From Taklimakanibacter sp049323275 (lineage in GTDB: Bacteria; Pseudomonadota; Alphaproteobacteria; Rhizobiales; Aestuariivirgaceae), in NCBI GenBank assembly GCA_049323275.1, contig JBMOOM010000043.1:40501-104500 (forward strand): a stretch of 64,000 nt of DNA, read 5' to 3'. The notes below the pieces were generated by a model, which saw only the letters and a list, made by a program, of their open reading frames with translations, ran no database searches and had not been told where the DNA came from. Made by a program: the position numbers and the translations under genes. Below, in pieces: positions 51,540 to 60,057 of this stretch (position 1 is its first letter; each line of letters opens with the position of its first letter).

Positions 51540-51791
51540 GACCGATTAGCCTCGAAACTACATACTATAGCATATGGCTTGAATATGACTTGACGAAAGA
51601 AGCTGCCGTAACGGCGATTATCCTTACCGAATTTCATCGTAACTGCACAATATTTTATATGGTTTCGATCCTTCTGCTCCGGCAACTCAACCACAGATAG
51701 CATTCCTCGGCGGAAATTTTCCGCCATACTATCGTAAAGAAATTCTTAACGTCCCGCCCCAGGCCAGGACAGCGGAAGTGTGGAGTAGGAA
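51540..51791. promoter_or_regulatory. Divergent promoter region before adhesin gene
   Basis: 252 bp of lower-GC DNA between the RHH-PAS gene and the adhesin gene, with AT-rich stretches around 51558-51600 and 51640-51700. It should carry the adhesin promoter. No clear operator palindrome was identified. Confidence 0.4.
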
Positions 51792-54700
51792 ATGATGGAT
51801 CGCGGCGATTTTGACCGGTCGGACTACGAAGCGGCGCGGGACGACCGGCACAGCGGGGACGAGGCCCAGCTGGCCCAGAACGCCGCCCCTGATATCCAGG
51901 TCGCGCCCCAAGGTCAGGCGGCGCCGCAAGCGGCTCCCGCCACCCCATCGGCGAACGGCGCCGAGCCGTCCAAGGACGCCGCCAAGCCCGGTCCGTTCAC
52001 GGTCGAGAAGGTCGATTCCTACAATTCCGCCGCCGTCGTCCTGGAAATCCCGGCCGAGAAGGGCAAGAAGATCGTCCTGCCCCCGGACAGCCAGGTCGAA
52101 GCCGTTCTCGTCAATGGCGACGATCTCATCCTGCGCGAGGCGGACGGGTCGCTCATCGTCATCAAGGGCGGTCTCAAGCAGATCGAGACTCTGGTGATCG
52201 GCGATATCGAGATTCCGGCCGACGCCATGGCCGCGAGCCTTCAGGCCGGCGGCGTCACCCTTCCCGCCGCCGGGCCGTCGGGGCCGGACGGCAACGCCCT
52301 GTCGAGCGGCGGCAATTTCGATTTCGACCCGGGCTCGATCGGCGACCCCTTCGCCATCCGCGACCTGCTGGGCTTCACTGAATTCGACCGTCAGTTCCCC
52401 GATCAGCGCGAATTCGACCCGCTGCGCGAGGAAGAGGCCCCCGACAATCCGGTCTCGATCACGGATCTGACGCCCGAGGTCGACGGCGGCGATGTCGTGG
52501 TGGACGAAGACGACCTCCTGGGCAGCCGCGGCCCGGGCGAAAGCGACGGCTCCGATCCCATGAAGGAAAGCGCCACCCAGGGTGGCAGCTTCACCATCTC
52601 GGCCCCCGACGGCGTCGCGACGCTGACCCTCAGCATCAACGGCACGACCGTCACCGTCATCCAGAACGGCGTGCTGACCAACAATCCGGTCACCACGAGC
52701 TTCGGCACCCTGACCGTCACCGGCTACGATCCGACGACCGGCCAGGTCACCTACGAATATACGCTCAATGACAACGCTCCGCATCCCACGGGCCAAGGTG
52801 AAAACAACCTCTTCGAGAATCTCGCGATCGTTCTGACCGATCCGGACGGCGACACGGCTACGGGCACGCTGACGGTCAGGATTGTGGATGATGTTCCGCA
52901 ACTGGACATCGTCGATGCCGATGGCGGCAGCGACAGCACCGACAGCGTCGCCGAGGGCGGTCTGCTCAACACCGGCACCTGGTCGCTGGTCAAGGGCGCC
53001 GACGGCGTCACGCCGGCGAATTTCACCATCAGCATCAATGGCGGCCCCGCCGTGGCGGTGAGCCTCGATACCCCGATCGATACCGGCAAAGGTATCTTGA
53101 CGATCAAGGCCGACCACACCTGGACCTTCCAGGCGGCCAATAACCTGGACAACAACACTGCGCAGTCGATCAGCTTCACATTGTCCGCCACCGACGGCGA
53201 CGGCGACACCGACACCGACAGCCACACCATCACGGTGACCGACGGGGCCGATGCCACGGCCTCAGGCGCCGCCAACCTGACGGTTGAGGAGTCCGATCTC
53301 AACGGCACCGGNNNNNNNNNNNNNNNNNNNNNNNNNNNNNNNNNNNNNNNNNNNNNNNNNNNNNNNNNNNNNNNNNNNNNNNNNNNNNNNNNNNNNNNNN
53401 NNNNNNNNNNNAAGGTCTCCATTGCCGGACAGCCCGACCAGACCGTCTCCCTGCCGGGCGGCAGCGCCGCTGTCTTCGCCCTCGCCGCAGGCACCCTAAC
53501 CGTCAACGCCAATGGCACATGGGCCTTCCAGGCCAACAGCAACCTCGACACCACACCTCCCCCGACCGTGTCCTTCTCGATTGCCGCCACCGACGGCGAC
53601 GGCGACACCGACACCGACAGCCACACCATCACGGTGACCGACGGGGCCGATGCCACGGCCTCAGGCGCCGCCAACCTGACGGTTGAGGAGTCCGATCTCA
53701 ACGGCACCGGCTCGACGCCGCTCGGCAACGACGAGACCGACACCGATACCGGTCTGTCCTTCACCACAGGATCGGATGCCATCTCGCTGAGCTTTGCCGC
53801 AATCCAGGCGCCGACGGTGAACGGGCTGGAGAGCTCCGGCGTCACCCTCACCTGGGTGCTCGACGCCTCCGACGCCACCGGCCGCACCCTGCTCGGCCAG
53901 ATCAACGGCGTCACCGCCATCACCGTGACGCTGACCGGCGATGTCACCGCCACCGGCGGCGGCGATGTCGCCACCCCGACGGTCACCGCGGTTCTCTCCG
54001 ACAATTTCCCGCATGAGAACCTGCCCGATGCCGACACCATCACCATCACCGGCCTGGTGGTCAATGCGACCGACACCGACAACGAGATCACCACAGGCAC
54101 CGTCAATGTCACCGTCATCGACGATCAGCCCGATGTCGAGATCCTCGATGCCGATGCCGGCACCGACGGCGCCGACAGCGTTGCCGAAGGCGGCACCATC
54201 AACGGCACATGGACCCTCAACGACGGCGCCGACGATGTCGCCTCCATAAAGGTCTCCATTGCCGGACAGCCCGACCAGACCGTCTCCCTGCCGGGCGGCA
54301 GCGCCGCTGTCTTCGCCCTCGCCGCAGGCACCCTAACCGTCAACGCCAATGGCACATGGGCCTTCCAGGCCAACACCGTTTCGGTTAACCAGAACGTCGC
54401 CTTCTCGATCGCAGCTATAGATGGCGACGGCGATACCGACACCGACAGTCACACGATTACCGTACTCAATGTCAACCAGGTGCCCTCGGGCGGCACTGTT
54501 CAGGCCATGGTGGACGACGAAGGGCTGCTGCACGGTATCACCGGCAATGGTGCCGGCGGCGCCGGCGACATCACGGTCACCCCCAATCCCGACAACAATG
54601 AAAGCACCTTCGCCGGCACCCTCACCGGCAGCGGCGGCGACGGCGCGCTCAATTTCAAGTTCGCCAGCGGCAGCGGCACGGTCGGGACGGAAAGCGTTAC

Positions 54701-56753
54701 CTATACCTGGGATGCGACCAACAACATTCTTGTCGCCACGATCAATGGCGGCGCGCGCAACGGCCAGACACTGTTCACGGTCGATGTCGATCCCGCGACC
54801 GGTGCCTATAGCCTGATGCTGCACAGACCGGTGATGCACGCGTCGGGCGGCAACGAGACCAGCACAGTCGTCAACCTCTCCTATCTTGTCGGCGACGGCG
54901 ACGCGGATACGAGCGCTGGCGACACCGGCACAGGCACGCTCCAGATCACTTTCAACGATGACTCCCCGGTGAATTTCACCGCGCAGCCGATGTATGTCGA
55001 GAACGGCGTGAACGCGGTGGGCAGCGGCCAGCTCAATTTCTACGAGAGCATCGGCGCCGACGGCGGCAGCGCCGTCTTCAATGTCGCCGACAATACGCTT
55101 CTGCAAACGACGGGCGGCACGACCATCAAGTCCGGCGGCCAGGATGTGAGGCTATATGGCTTCGGCACCGACACGCTGACGGCGAAGATCGGCGCCGACG
55201 CGAATGGCAATGGCGGAACGACGGTCTTCACCGTCAAGCTGTCGCCCGACGCCAATAGTGAGGTTCAGGACGTCTATACGGTTCAGTTCTTCCGGCCGCT
55301 GGACGATGGCTCGGGCAACACCATCACCTCCTCGAATTTCAGCGATCCAAGCGCCAAGGACTACAAGGTGGTCCAGGATACGACGCTCGCCAACCAGGAC
55401 ATTCTCATCTCGGCCTCGAGCGGAGGTTCCACCGATACGGTCAACGGCAGCAACAGCGGCAGCGTGACCAGCTTCGGCGTGCACAATCCGCGAATTGCTT
55501 CCGGAGAACTGCTAAGATTCGACTTTGCCACCAATGTCGTCAGTGACGGAAGCACCTTCAGCTATGGGCCGCATTACGACGTGAACGGCTATTCGTTCAC
55601 CGTGCAGCCCCAAAGCGGCACGGCGAATGTGCAGATCGTCGTCTATGACGCGAACAACGACACCAATTTGACGAACGACAGCGGCCTCAAGGACACGATA
55701 ACCGAAATATACAAGAACGGCGTGCTGGTGCCGCTCGGCACCCTGACGGCGGCGAATGGCGGATATATCGTACCGGCGGTCGACGGCGATGTCATCTCGG
55801 TATTCACCTCTAACGGCTATAACCGGGTGGAAATCAGCCACGCCGGCACCGGCTCGGAGTTCAGCATCTCCAAGGTCGGATATCTGCAGAACAATACCGG
55901 CGTCGACCTGGCGATGAGCTTCGGCATCACCGCAACGGACGCCGACGGGGATACCTCAACGGGAAGCATCAGCATCACCACGACCCCGATCAAAAATACC
56001 ATCAACGGCACCACCGGCGCCGACTCGCTTGTTGCCGGCATCGGTGGCGATACGCTGAACGGCCAGGATGGCGACGACTGGCTCATCGGCGGCGCCGGTG
56101 CGGATGTTCTCAACGGCGGCAACCACGGAACGCTGGGCGACACCGCCGTCTATAAGAACTCCGCCACCGGCGTCACGGTCAATCTCCTGACCAATACCGG
56201 AACGGGCGGTGATGCCCAGGGCGACACCTATTCCGGCGTCGAGAATGTCATGGGATCCAATTCCATCGACACCCTGACCGGCAACAACAGCGCCAACATC
56301 CTCTCCGGCCTCGACGGCAATGACATCCTGACCGGCCTCGACGGCAACGACATCCTGATCGGCGGGGCGGGCAACGACACGCTCAGCGGTGGTGCCGGCA
56401 GCGATCTCCTCATGGGCGGCGCCGGCGCCAATACGCTGAGCGGCGGCAGCGAAAGCGACACGTTCTACTTCGACGCCAGCGCCCTCGATGCTGCCGACAC
56501 CATCACCGACTATGTCGGCGGCGTAGGGGGCGACGTCGTGGACCTGACGGATCTCTTCACGGTCGACACGGCCGGTGGACAGAACCTGTCGAACTATGTC
56601 CAGATGACCGGCAACAATCTGGAGGTCGATGTCGACGGCGCCGCCAACGGTCAGGTGTGGACGACCATAGCGACGCTCACCGGCAACACATCGGCGAATA
56701 TTCTCTACGACAACAACACCAGCTCGAGCGACCAGAACGGCACGGCGACCTGA
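51792..56753 (+). CDS. Giant RTX adhesin with LapA-type retention module (contains assembly gap)
   Basis: 1653 codons as given, with 100 N inside (residues about 507-540). N-terminal retention module (about 65-160) with a probable LapG cleavage site PAAG at 158-161, then VCBS/Big-like repeats (about 260-960) including a 279-residue tandem repeat, further extender regions, and a C-terminal RTX block (about 1410-1545; LDGNDILTGLDGNDILIGG) plus an acidic type I secretion tail. The retention module plugs the outer-membrane channel and holds the adhesin on the cell until LapG cuts it. Secreted by the exporter at 57773-63752. True length is greater because of the collapsed repeat. Confidence 0.9.
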   Translation: MMDRGDFDRSDYEAARDDRHSGDEAQLAQNAAPDIQVAPQGQAAPQAAPATPSANGAEPSKDAAKPGPFTVEKVDSYNSAAVVLEIPAEKGKKIVLPPDSQVEAVLVNGDDLILREADGSLIVIKGGLKQIETLVIGDIEIPADAMAASLQAGGVTLPAAGPSGPDGNALSSGGNFDFDPGSIGDPFAIRDLLGFTEFDRQFPDQREFDPLREEEAPDNPVSITDLTPEVDGGDVVVDEDDLLGSRGPGESDGSDPMKESATQGGSFTISAPDGVATLTLSINGTTVTVIQNGVLTNNPVTTSFGTLTVTGYDPTTGQVTYEYTLNDNAPHPTGQGENNLFENLAIVLTDPDGDTATGTLTVRIVDDVPQLDIVDADGGSDSTDSVAEGGLLNTGTWSLVKGADGVTPANFTISINGGPAVAVSLDTPIDTGKGILTIKADHTWTFQAANNLDNNTAQSISFTLSATDGDGDTDTDSHTITVTDGADATASGAANLTVEESDLNGTXXXXXXXXXXXXXXXXXXXXXXXXXXXXXXXXXXKVSIAGQPDQTVSLPGGSAAVFALAAGTLTVNANGTWAFQANSNLDTTPPPTVSFSIAATDGDGDTDTDSHTITVTDGADATASGAANLTVEESDLNGTGSTPLGNDETDTDTGLSFTTGSDAISLSFAAIQAPTVNGLESSGVTLTWVLDASDATGRTLLGQINGVTAITVTLTGDVTATGGGDVATPTVTAVLSDNFPHENLPDADTITITGLVVNATDTDNEITTGTVNVTVIDDQPDVEILDADAGTDGADSVAEGGTINGTWTLNDGADDVASIKVSIAGQPDQTVSLPGGSAAVFALAAGTLTVNANGTWAFQANTVSVNQNVAFSIAAIDGDGDTDTDSHTITVLNVNQVPSGGTVQAMVDDEGLLHGITGNGAGGAGDITVTPNPDNNESTFAGTLTGSGGDGALNFKFASGSGTVGTESVTYTWDATNNILVATINGGARNGQTLFTVDVDPATGAYSLMLHRPVMHASGGNETSTVVNLSYLVGDGDADTSAGDTGTGTLQITFNDDSPVNFTAQPMYVENGVNAVGSGQLNFYESIGADGGSAVFNVADNTLLQTTGGTTIKSGGQDVRLYGFGTDTLTAKIGADANGNGGTTVFTVKLSPDANSEVQDVYTVQFFRPLDDGSGNTITSSNFSDPSAKDYKVVQDTTLANQDILISASSGGSTDTVNGSNSGSVTSFGVHNPRIASGELLRFDFATNVVSDGSTFSYGPHYDVNGYSFTVQPQSGTANVQIVVYDANNDTNLTNDSGLKDTITEIYKNGVLVPLGTLTAANGGYIVPAVDGDVISVFTSNGYNRVEISHAGTGSEFSISKVGYLQNNTGVDLAMSFGITATDADGDTSTGSISITTTPIKNTINGTTGADSLVAGIGGDTLNGQDGDDWLIGGAGADVLNGGNHGTLGDTAVYKNSATGVTVNLLTNTGTGGDAQGDTYSGVENVMGSNSIDTLTGNNSANILSGLDGNDILTGLDGNDILIGGAGNDTLSGGAGSDLLMGGAGANTLSGGSESDTFYFDASALDAADTITDYVGGVGGDVVDLTDLFTVDTAGGQNLSNYVQMTGNNLEVDVDGAANGQVWTTIATLTGNTSANILYDNNTSSSDQNGTAT
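53185..53311 (+). repeat. Adhesin repeat segment A, copy 1
   Basis: 127 bp identical to 53584-53710, ending exactly at the N gap. Part of an 837-bp tandem repeat unit of the adhesin gene. Confidence 0.9.
53312..53411. other. Assembly gap (100 N)
   Basis: A run of exactly 100 N, the conventional size for a gap of unknown length. It sits in a repeat. By alignment of the flanks with the next copy, the missing segment corresponds to 53711-54248 (538 bp); 538 and 100 leave the same reading-frame phase, so the frame is kept. Confidence 0.95.
53412..53538 (+). repeat. Adhesin repeat segment B, copy 1
   Basis: 127 bp identical to 54249-54375 (offset 837 bp = 279 codons), starting exactly at the end of the N gap. 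Confidence 0.9.
53584..53710 (+). repeat. Adhesin repeat segment A, copy 2
   Basis: Second copy of 53185-53311. If the gap is really 538 bp, the offset between A copies becomes 837 bp, equal to that between the B copies. Confidence 0.9.
54249..54375 (+). repeat. Adhesin repeat segment B, copy 2
   Basis: Second copy of 53412-53538; the repeat diverges right after it (NTVSVNQN in place of NSNLDTTP). Confidence 0.9.
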
Positions 56754-56766
56754 TCGCCTCTGCCCC

Positions 56767-57837
56767 TTACGGCAATTCCCGCGCCCAGCCCACCGGCTGG
56801 GCGTTTTTCTTCGGTGCCTGGAGCCGAGGGATGAGCCGCGCCGAGTGCATGACGGGGGCGCCCATCTCCGGCATGACGGCCGCCGCCGCAGCCTCCACCC
56901 CAGCGCCCTCTTCCGTCTCGACATCCGCCAGGCCGATACGCGCCACGCGCACCGTCTTCCGTGCCTTGGCCGGGCGCGCCAGCGCCGGGTCGCCGCGCTC
57001 CTCCGCCGCGATCGCATATTGGGCGCGGATCTTGCGGGTGGCTATGTTGATCCACCGGCCCTCGCGGTTGATCGAGAAGACCGGCGCGTAATAGTCGACG
57101 CTGTCATGCAGGAAGGGCCGCGCCTTCAGATTGTCGAGGACATAAAGTCCGCTCGCGGTCCTGACCGAAAGCACCGCATGGCCGATGCCGCGGCGCAGAT
57201 CCTTCAGGACCACGATGCGCAGATCGTCCTCCGAAAAGCCGAGCGTCCGCAGGCTTTCATATTTGGCGATGACGTAATCTTCGCAATCGCCGCGCCCGCC
57301 GAGCGCCTGGCCGGGGCTCGCCCAGAAATCGGCGCGCCCGTAAAGGGTGGCGTCATCGCTATAGCGGATGCGGCCGTTCACATAGCTGTTGACGGCGGTG
57401 AGCTTGGCCAATTGACCGAGCGACGACCAGCTCTTGAGGATCGCCCGCCACTGCCGCAGATTTTCGGGACATGCCTTCGCCCCTTTGTCGCAGCCGGCAT
57501 AGACGGCGCGCTCCGCATCGAGCTTCGCGGTGACGCGCTTCCATTCGCCCAGCCCCTTGGCGGCATTGGTGGCGAATTCGAGCGAGCCGAAGACGCCGAA
57601 AGGCAGCTTGTCGCGCTGGCTGCGTGCGGAGGCCTTATGCTCGCTGTCGTCGGGCGTCAGCGCCGAGGCGCCGCCCGTCAGCGGCAGGAAGGACAAAAGC
57701 GCAAGACTGAGAACGGCGAGGAGGCGAGCGGTCCGCGATGGTTGATGAAATGCAACCGCGGCGGGGAGAATTTTATCTTTCTGTGAGCGCTTCGAATCTG
57801 GCTTTGTTGATGGGCTTGAGCAGATAGTCCAGAACAC
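56767..57837 (-). CDS. lapG: LapG-type periplasmic cysteine protease (BTLCP)
   Basis: Up to 356 residues: signal sequence (LLAVLSLALLSFLPLTGGAS), then the bacterial transglutaminase-like cysteine proteinase domain with catalytic triad C185 (GRGDCEDYV), H220 (GIGHAVLSV) and D235 (YVLDNL). LapG cuts LapA-type adhesins at a di-alanine in the retention module and releases them; the adhesin here has a PAAG site. A C-terminal extension rich in Ala/Arg (about 285-356) is not typical. The start is unclear: GTG 57837 overlaps the hlyD-like gene by 65 bp, and no better in-frame start precedes the signal sequence. Convergent with the adhesin gene. Confidence 0.9.
   Translation of the reverse strand: MFWTICSSPSTKPDSKRSQKDKILPAAVAFHQPSRTARLLAVLSLALLSFLPLTGGASALTPDDSEHKASARSQRDKLPFGVFGSLEFATNAAKGLGEWKRVTAKLDAERAVYAGCDKGAKACPENLRQWRAILKSWSSLGQLAKLTAVNSYVNGRIRYSDDATLYGRADFWASPGQALGGRGDCEDYVIAKYESLRTLGFSEDDLRIVVLKDLRRGIGHAVLSVRTASGLYVLDNLKARPFLHDSVDYYAPVFSINREGRWINIATRKIRAQYAIAAEERGDPALARPAKARKTVRVARIGLADVETEEGAGVEAAAAAVMPEMGAPVMHSARLIPRLQAPKKNAQPVGWARELP
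56782..56808 (+). terminator. Rho-independent terminator of adhesin gene
   Basis: CGCCCAGCC-CACC-GGCTGGGCG followed by TTTTT, 28 bp after the adhesin stop. It is located within the 3' coding end of the convergent lapG gene, where it encodes the C-terminal residues around AQPVGWA. Confidence 0.88.
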
Positions 57838-59107
57838 TCTTTTTCCCCGTCAGAATGTCGACTGATGCGACCATTCCGGGGATGATAGGAAGCTCGCCTT
57901 CCTTTCCTTTTAACTGGCTCTGTAAAGTTTTAACGGTGACCGTATAATAGTTCTCGCGCGTGATCTCATCGAACGTGCTGTCGGGGGAAATCAGCTCGAC
58001 CTCGCCTTCGAGACCGCCATAGATCGAAAAATCATAGGCCGTGATCTTCACCACCGCCGGCTGGCGGGGATGAACGAAGGCGATGTCGCTCGGACGGATC
58101 TTGGCTTCGACGAACAGCGCATCCTCGAGCGGCACGATCTCCATCAGTGTCTGCCCGGCCTGGACGACGCCGCCGACCGTGTTGGTGTTGAGCTTGTTAA
58201 CGATACCTTCGACCGGCGAGCGGATGTCGGCGCGCACCACGCGGTCCTTCGCCGCGCGCAGCGATTCCTCGATGACGGTGAGCTCGGCCGCTTTCTCGGA
58301 GAGCTCGGCCCGGGCGTCCTGGCGGAATTTCTGCTCCTGCTCGTCGAGCTGCGCATTGGCCTCCCGGATCGAGGCTTCGATGCGCGCCTTGGTCTCGCGC
58401 TGGGTGGCGAGCTGGCCCGACGTGTCGGCGATATCGCGCTGGATCTTGATGATGTCGGTCTTGGGCACGATGCCGCGGTCGGCCAGCGGCTTCTTGATCT
58501 TCATGTCCTCCTTGGCGAGCCTGAGATTGTCGTCCAGCCGGTTCAGCGAGGCATTGACCTCCGACAGCTCGAGATTGCGCTGCTCCACCCGTTCCTTGAG
58601 GATGCGCAATTGCGTGTCGAGGCTGGTCCGGCGGGCGCGGTAGAGCTCGAGCTCATTGGCGATGATCGTCGAGGCCGCGCCGGCCGACGCCGCGGCGAAG
58701 GGCGGCTCCTCGTCGAGCTTGCCTTCCGCCTCATGGCGCAGACGCGTCACCTGGCTCTCGAGCGCCAGCTGCTTCGCTTTGAGCTCGCCCAGATTCGAGG
58801 AAAAGCCCGTGTCGTCTATGCGCGCCAGCACGTCGCCCTTGCCGACCTTGTCGCCGGGCCGCACCAGGATCTCCTTGACGATGCCGCCTTCGAGACTCTG
58901 GATGAGCTGGGTCTTGCTCGACGGGATGACCTGTCCGGTTCCGCGCGTGACCTCGTCGAGCTGCGCCCACGCCGCCCAGACCAGGGCCCCGCCGAAAATG
59001 CCGGCAAAGACGACGAGGCTCAGAATGGTGCCGCGCGGCGCGCCGCGGCGGGCGGCCGCGTCATATTCGGACAGGAAGTCCAGATCGGTGCGGTTCAAAG
59101 CATACAT
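57773..59107 (-). CDS. Type I secretion membrane-fusion protein (HlyD/LapC type)
   Basis: About 444 residues: one N-terminal membrane segment (ILSLVVFAGIFGGALVWAAW), a lipoyl-like half (GGIVKEILVRPGDKVGKGDV), a long coiled-coil hairpin (about 110-290) and a C-terminal beta-barrel (IRSPVEGIVNKLNTNTVGGV, then FVHPRQPAVVKITAYDF). It links the inner-membrane ATPase to the TolC-like channel. Start ATG 59107 chosen. Co-oriented with and upstream of lapG. Confidence 0.93.
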   Translation of the reverse strand: MYALNRTDLDFLSEYDAAARRGAPRGTILSLVVFAGIFGGALVWAAWAQLDEVTRGTGQVIPSSKTQLIQSLEGGIVKEILVRPGDKVGKGDVLARIDDTGFSSNLGELKAKQLALESQVTRLRHEAEGKLDEEPPFAAASAGAASTIIANELELYRARRTSLDTQLRILKERVEQRNLELSEVNASLNRLDDNLRLAKEDMKIKKPLADRGIVPKTDIIKIQRDIADTSGQLATQRETKARIEASIREANAQLDEQEQKFRQDARAELSEKAAELTVIEESLRAAKDRVVRADIRSPVEGIVNKLNTNTVGGVVQAGQTLMEIVPLEDALFVEAKIRPSDIAFVHPRQPAVVKITAYDFSIYGGLEGEVELISPDSTFDEITRENYYTVTVKTLQSQLKGKEGELPIIPGMVASVDILTGKKSVLDYLLKPINKARFEALTER

Positions 59108-59304
59108 GGCGGCACATACCCTGCAGAAAGATCGACTTTTAGTAAATTGCCATCTCAATTTGCAGGAATTGTGCCGTACCGTAATTTATCGTATGGGTAA
59201 GGGCAAGAGGAGCGGGGTCGCGTAACAGCCACATGAAGCCCGCCGCGGGCACGGCGCTTGCAGGCGACGGGAAGGAGCCATGAGGCTGTCGGAGAGGTAA
59301 GGGC
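59108..59304. promoter_or_regulatory. Divergent promoter region of exporter genes
   Basis: 197 bp with an AT-rich stretch (59138-59200) between the hlyD-like gene and the small lipoprotein gene. It probably carries the divergent promoters; no palindrome stands out. Confidence 0.35.
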
Positions 59305-59889
59305 ATGCGTATGGGCGACTTTTGGGCCGGAATTCCCGAGACGCGCTCTGTGCCGGCCCCCTTAAAATCCCGAGCTGCTAGGTCAGCTTTAATGGGGCTG
59401 TTTCTGGCCCTGCCGGCCTGCGCCATGCCCGCCCTTGAGGACAGCCCGCGCAATCTTCTGACCGCGCCGCCCGACTTCGCCGATCGTGCCGATATGAGCG
59501 TCTCGCAGGAACCCGCCATGGCGGTTCAGGCATCGGCGGAGTTGTCCCAAGCCACGCGGGACGACGTCCTCCTCGCCGGCAGCGGCCAGCCGGCGCTCGA
59601 CGAGCGGCCGCAGCCGGAAATTCCCGCCGACGGCATGATGCATGGCGAATTCGCCGGCAGCAGCCTGGCCTTCGCCGATGCGGATGGACTCGTCTGCGCC
59701 GGACGGTTGATCGGCCGGACCGACCGGCTGGCCCGCGGCATGTCCGTCCCCATCAATTGCAGCGACGGCAGCACCGGCCGGGTGAAGATCACCGATTTCA
59801 CGGCGGCGGGGGAAGTCCGCGGGCAGCTCAGCCTCGCCAATGATCGCCAGGCGCCGGTTGTTCTGGCGAAATCGGCGGAAGGCGAATAA
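59305..59889 (+). CDS. Putative small lipoprotein, unknown function
   Basis: A 194-residue protein with a hydrophobic segment ending in lipobox LPAC (LMGLFLALPACAM). The mature part has two Cys (LVCAGRL, INCSDGS) and beta-rich segments ending in RGQLSLANDRQAPVVLAK. ATG 59305 has GGAGAGG and AAGGG upstream. Not a family I recognise. Position between the adaptor and TolC-like genes suggests a role in the secretion system or cell-surface attachment. Confidence 0.65.
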   Translation: MRMGDFWAGIPETRSVPAPLKSRAARSALMGLFLALPACAMPALEDSPRNLLTAPPDFADRADMSVSQEPAMAVQASAELSQATRDDVLLAGSGQPALDERPQPEIPADGMMHGEFAGSSLAFADADGLVCAGRLIGRTDRLARGMSVPINCSDGSTGRVKITDFTAAGEVRGQLSLANDRQAPVVLAKSAEGE

Positions 59890-60057
59890 TATCCGATTAA
59901 ATTTGTCGGATAACCGCTCCGGACCTGTGACCTTATTAACACTATTTTTAATTATATTTGCCGTGAAAATTCTCGCCCTTGTCCGTCAGGTCTCATTTAA
60001 GCTACGGTTTCTTACGTACCGGTAATTCCGGAACGACCAGGGGACGGGACTGCGATT
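59890..60057. promoter_or_regulatory. AT-rich intergenic region before tolC-like gene
   Basis: 168 bp with an AT-rich core (59932-59962, ATTATATTTGCCG) that is likely to include the promoter for the tolC-like gene and exporter. Nothing more specific seen. Confidence 0.35.

Noticed and set aside
51729..53225. 498-codon minus-strand open frame opposite the adhesin
   Set aside because: Mirror of the repetitive Asp/Thr/Gly-rich adhesin codons; no family features, and it covers the adhesin promoter region.
53185..54375. CRISPR-like or mobile repeat
   Set aside because: The repeats are in-frame protein-coding tandem units of the adhesin, not short spaced direct repeats.
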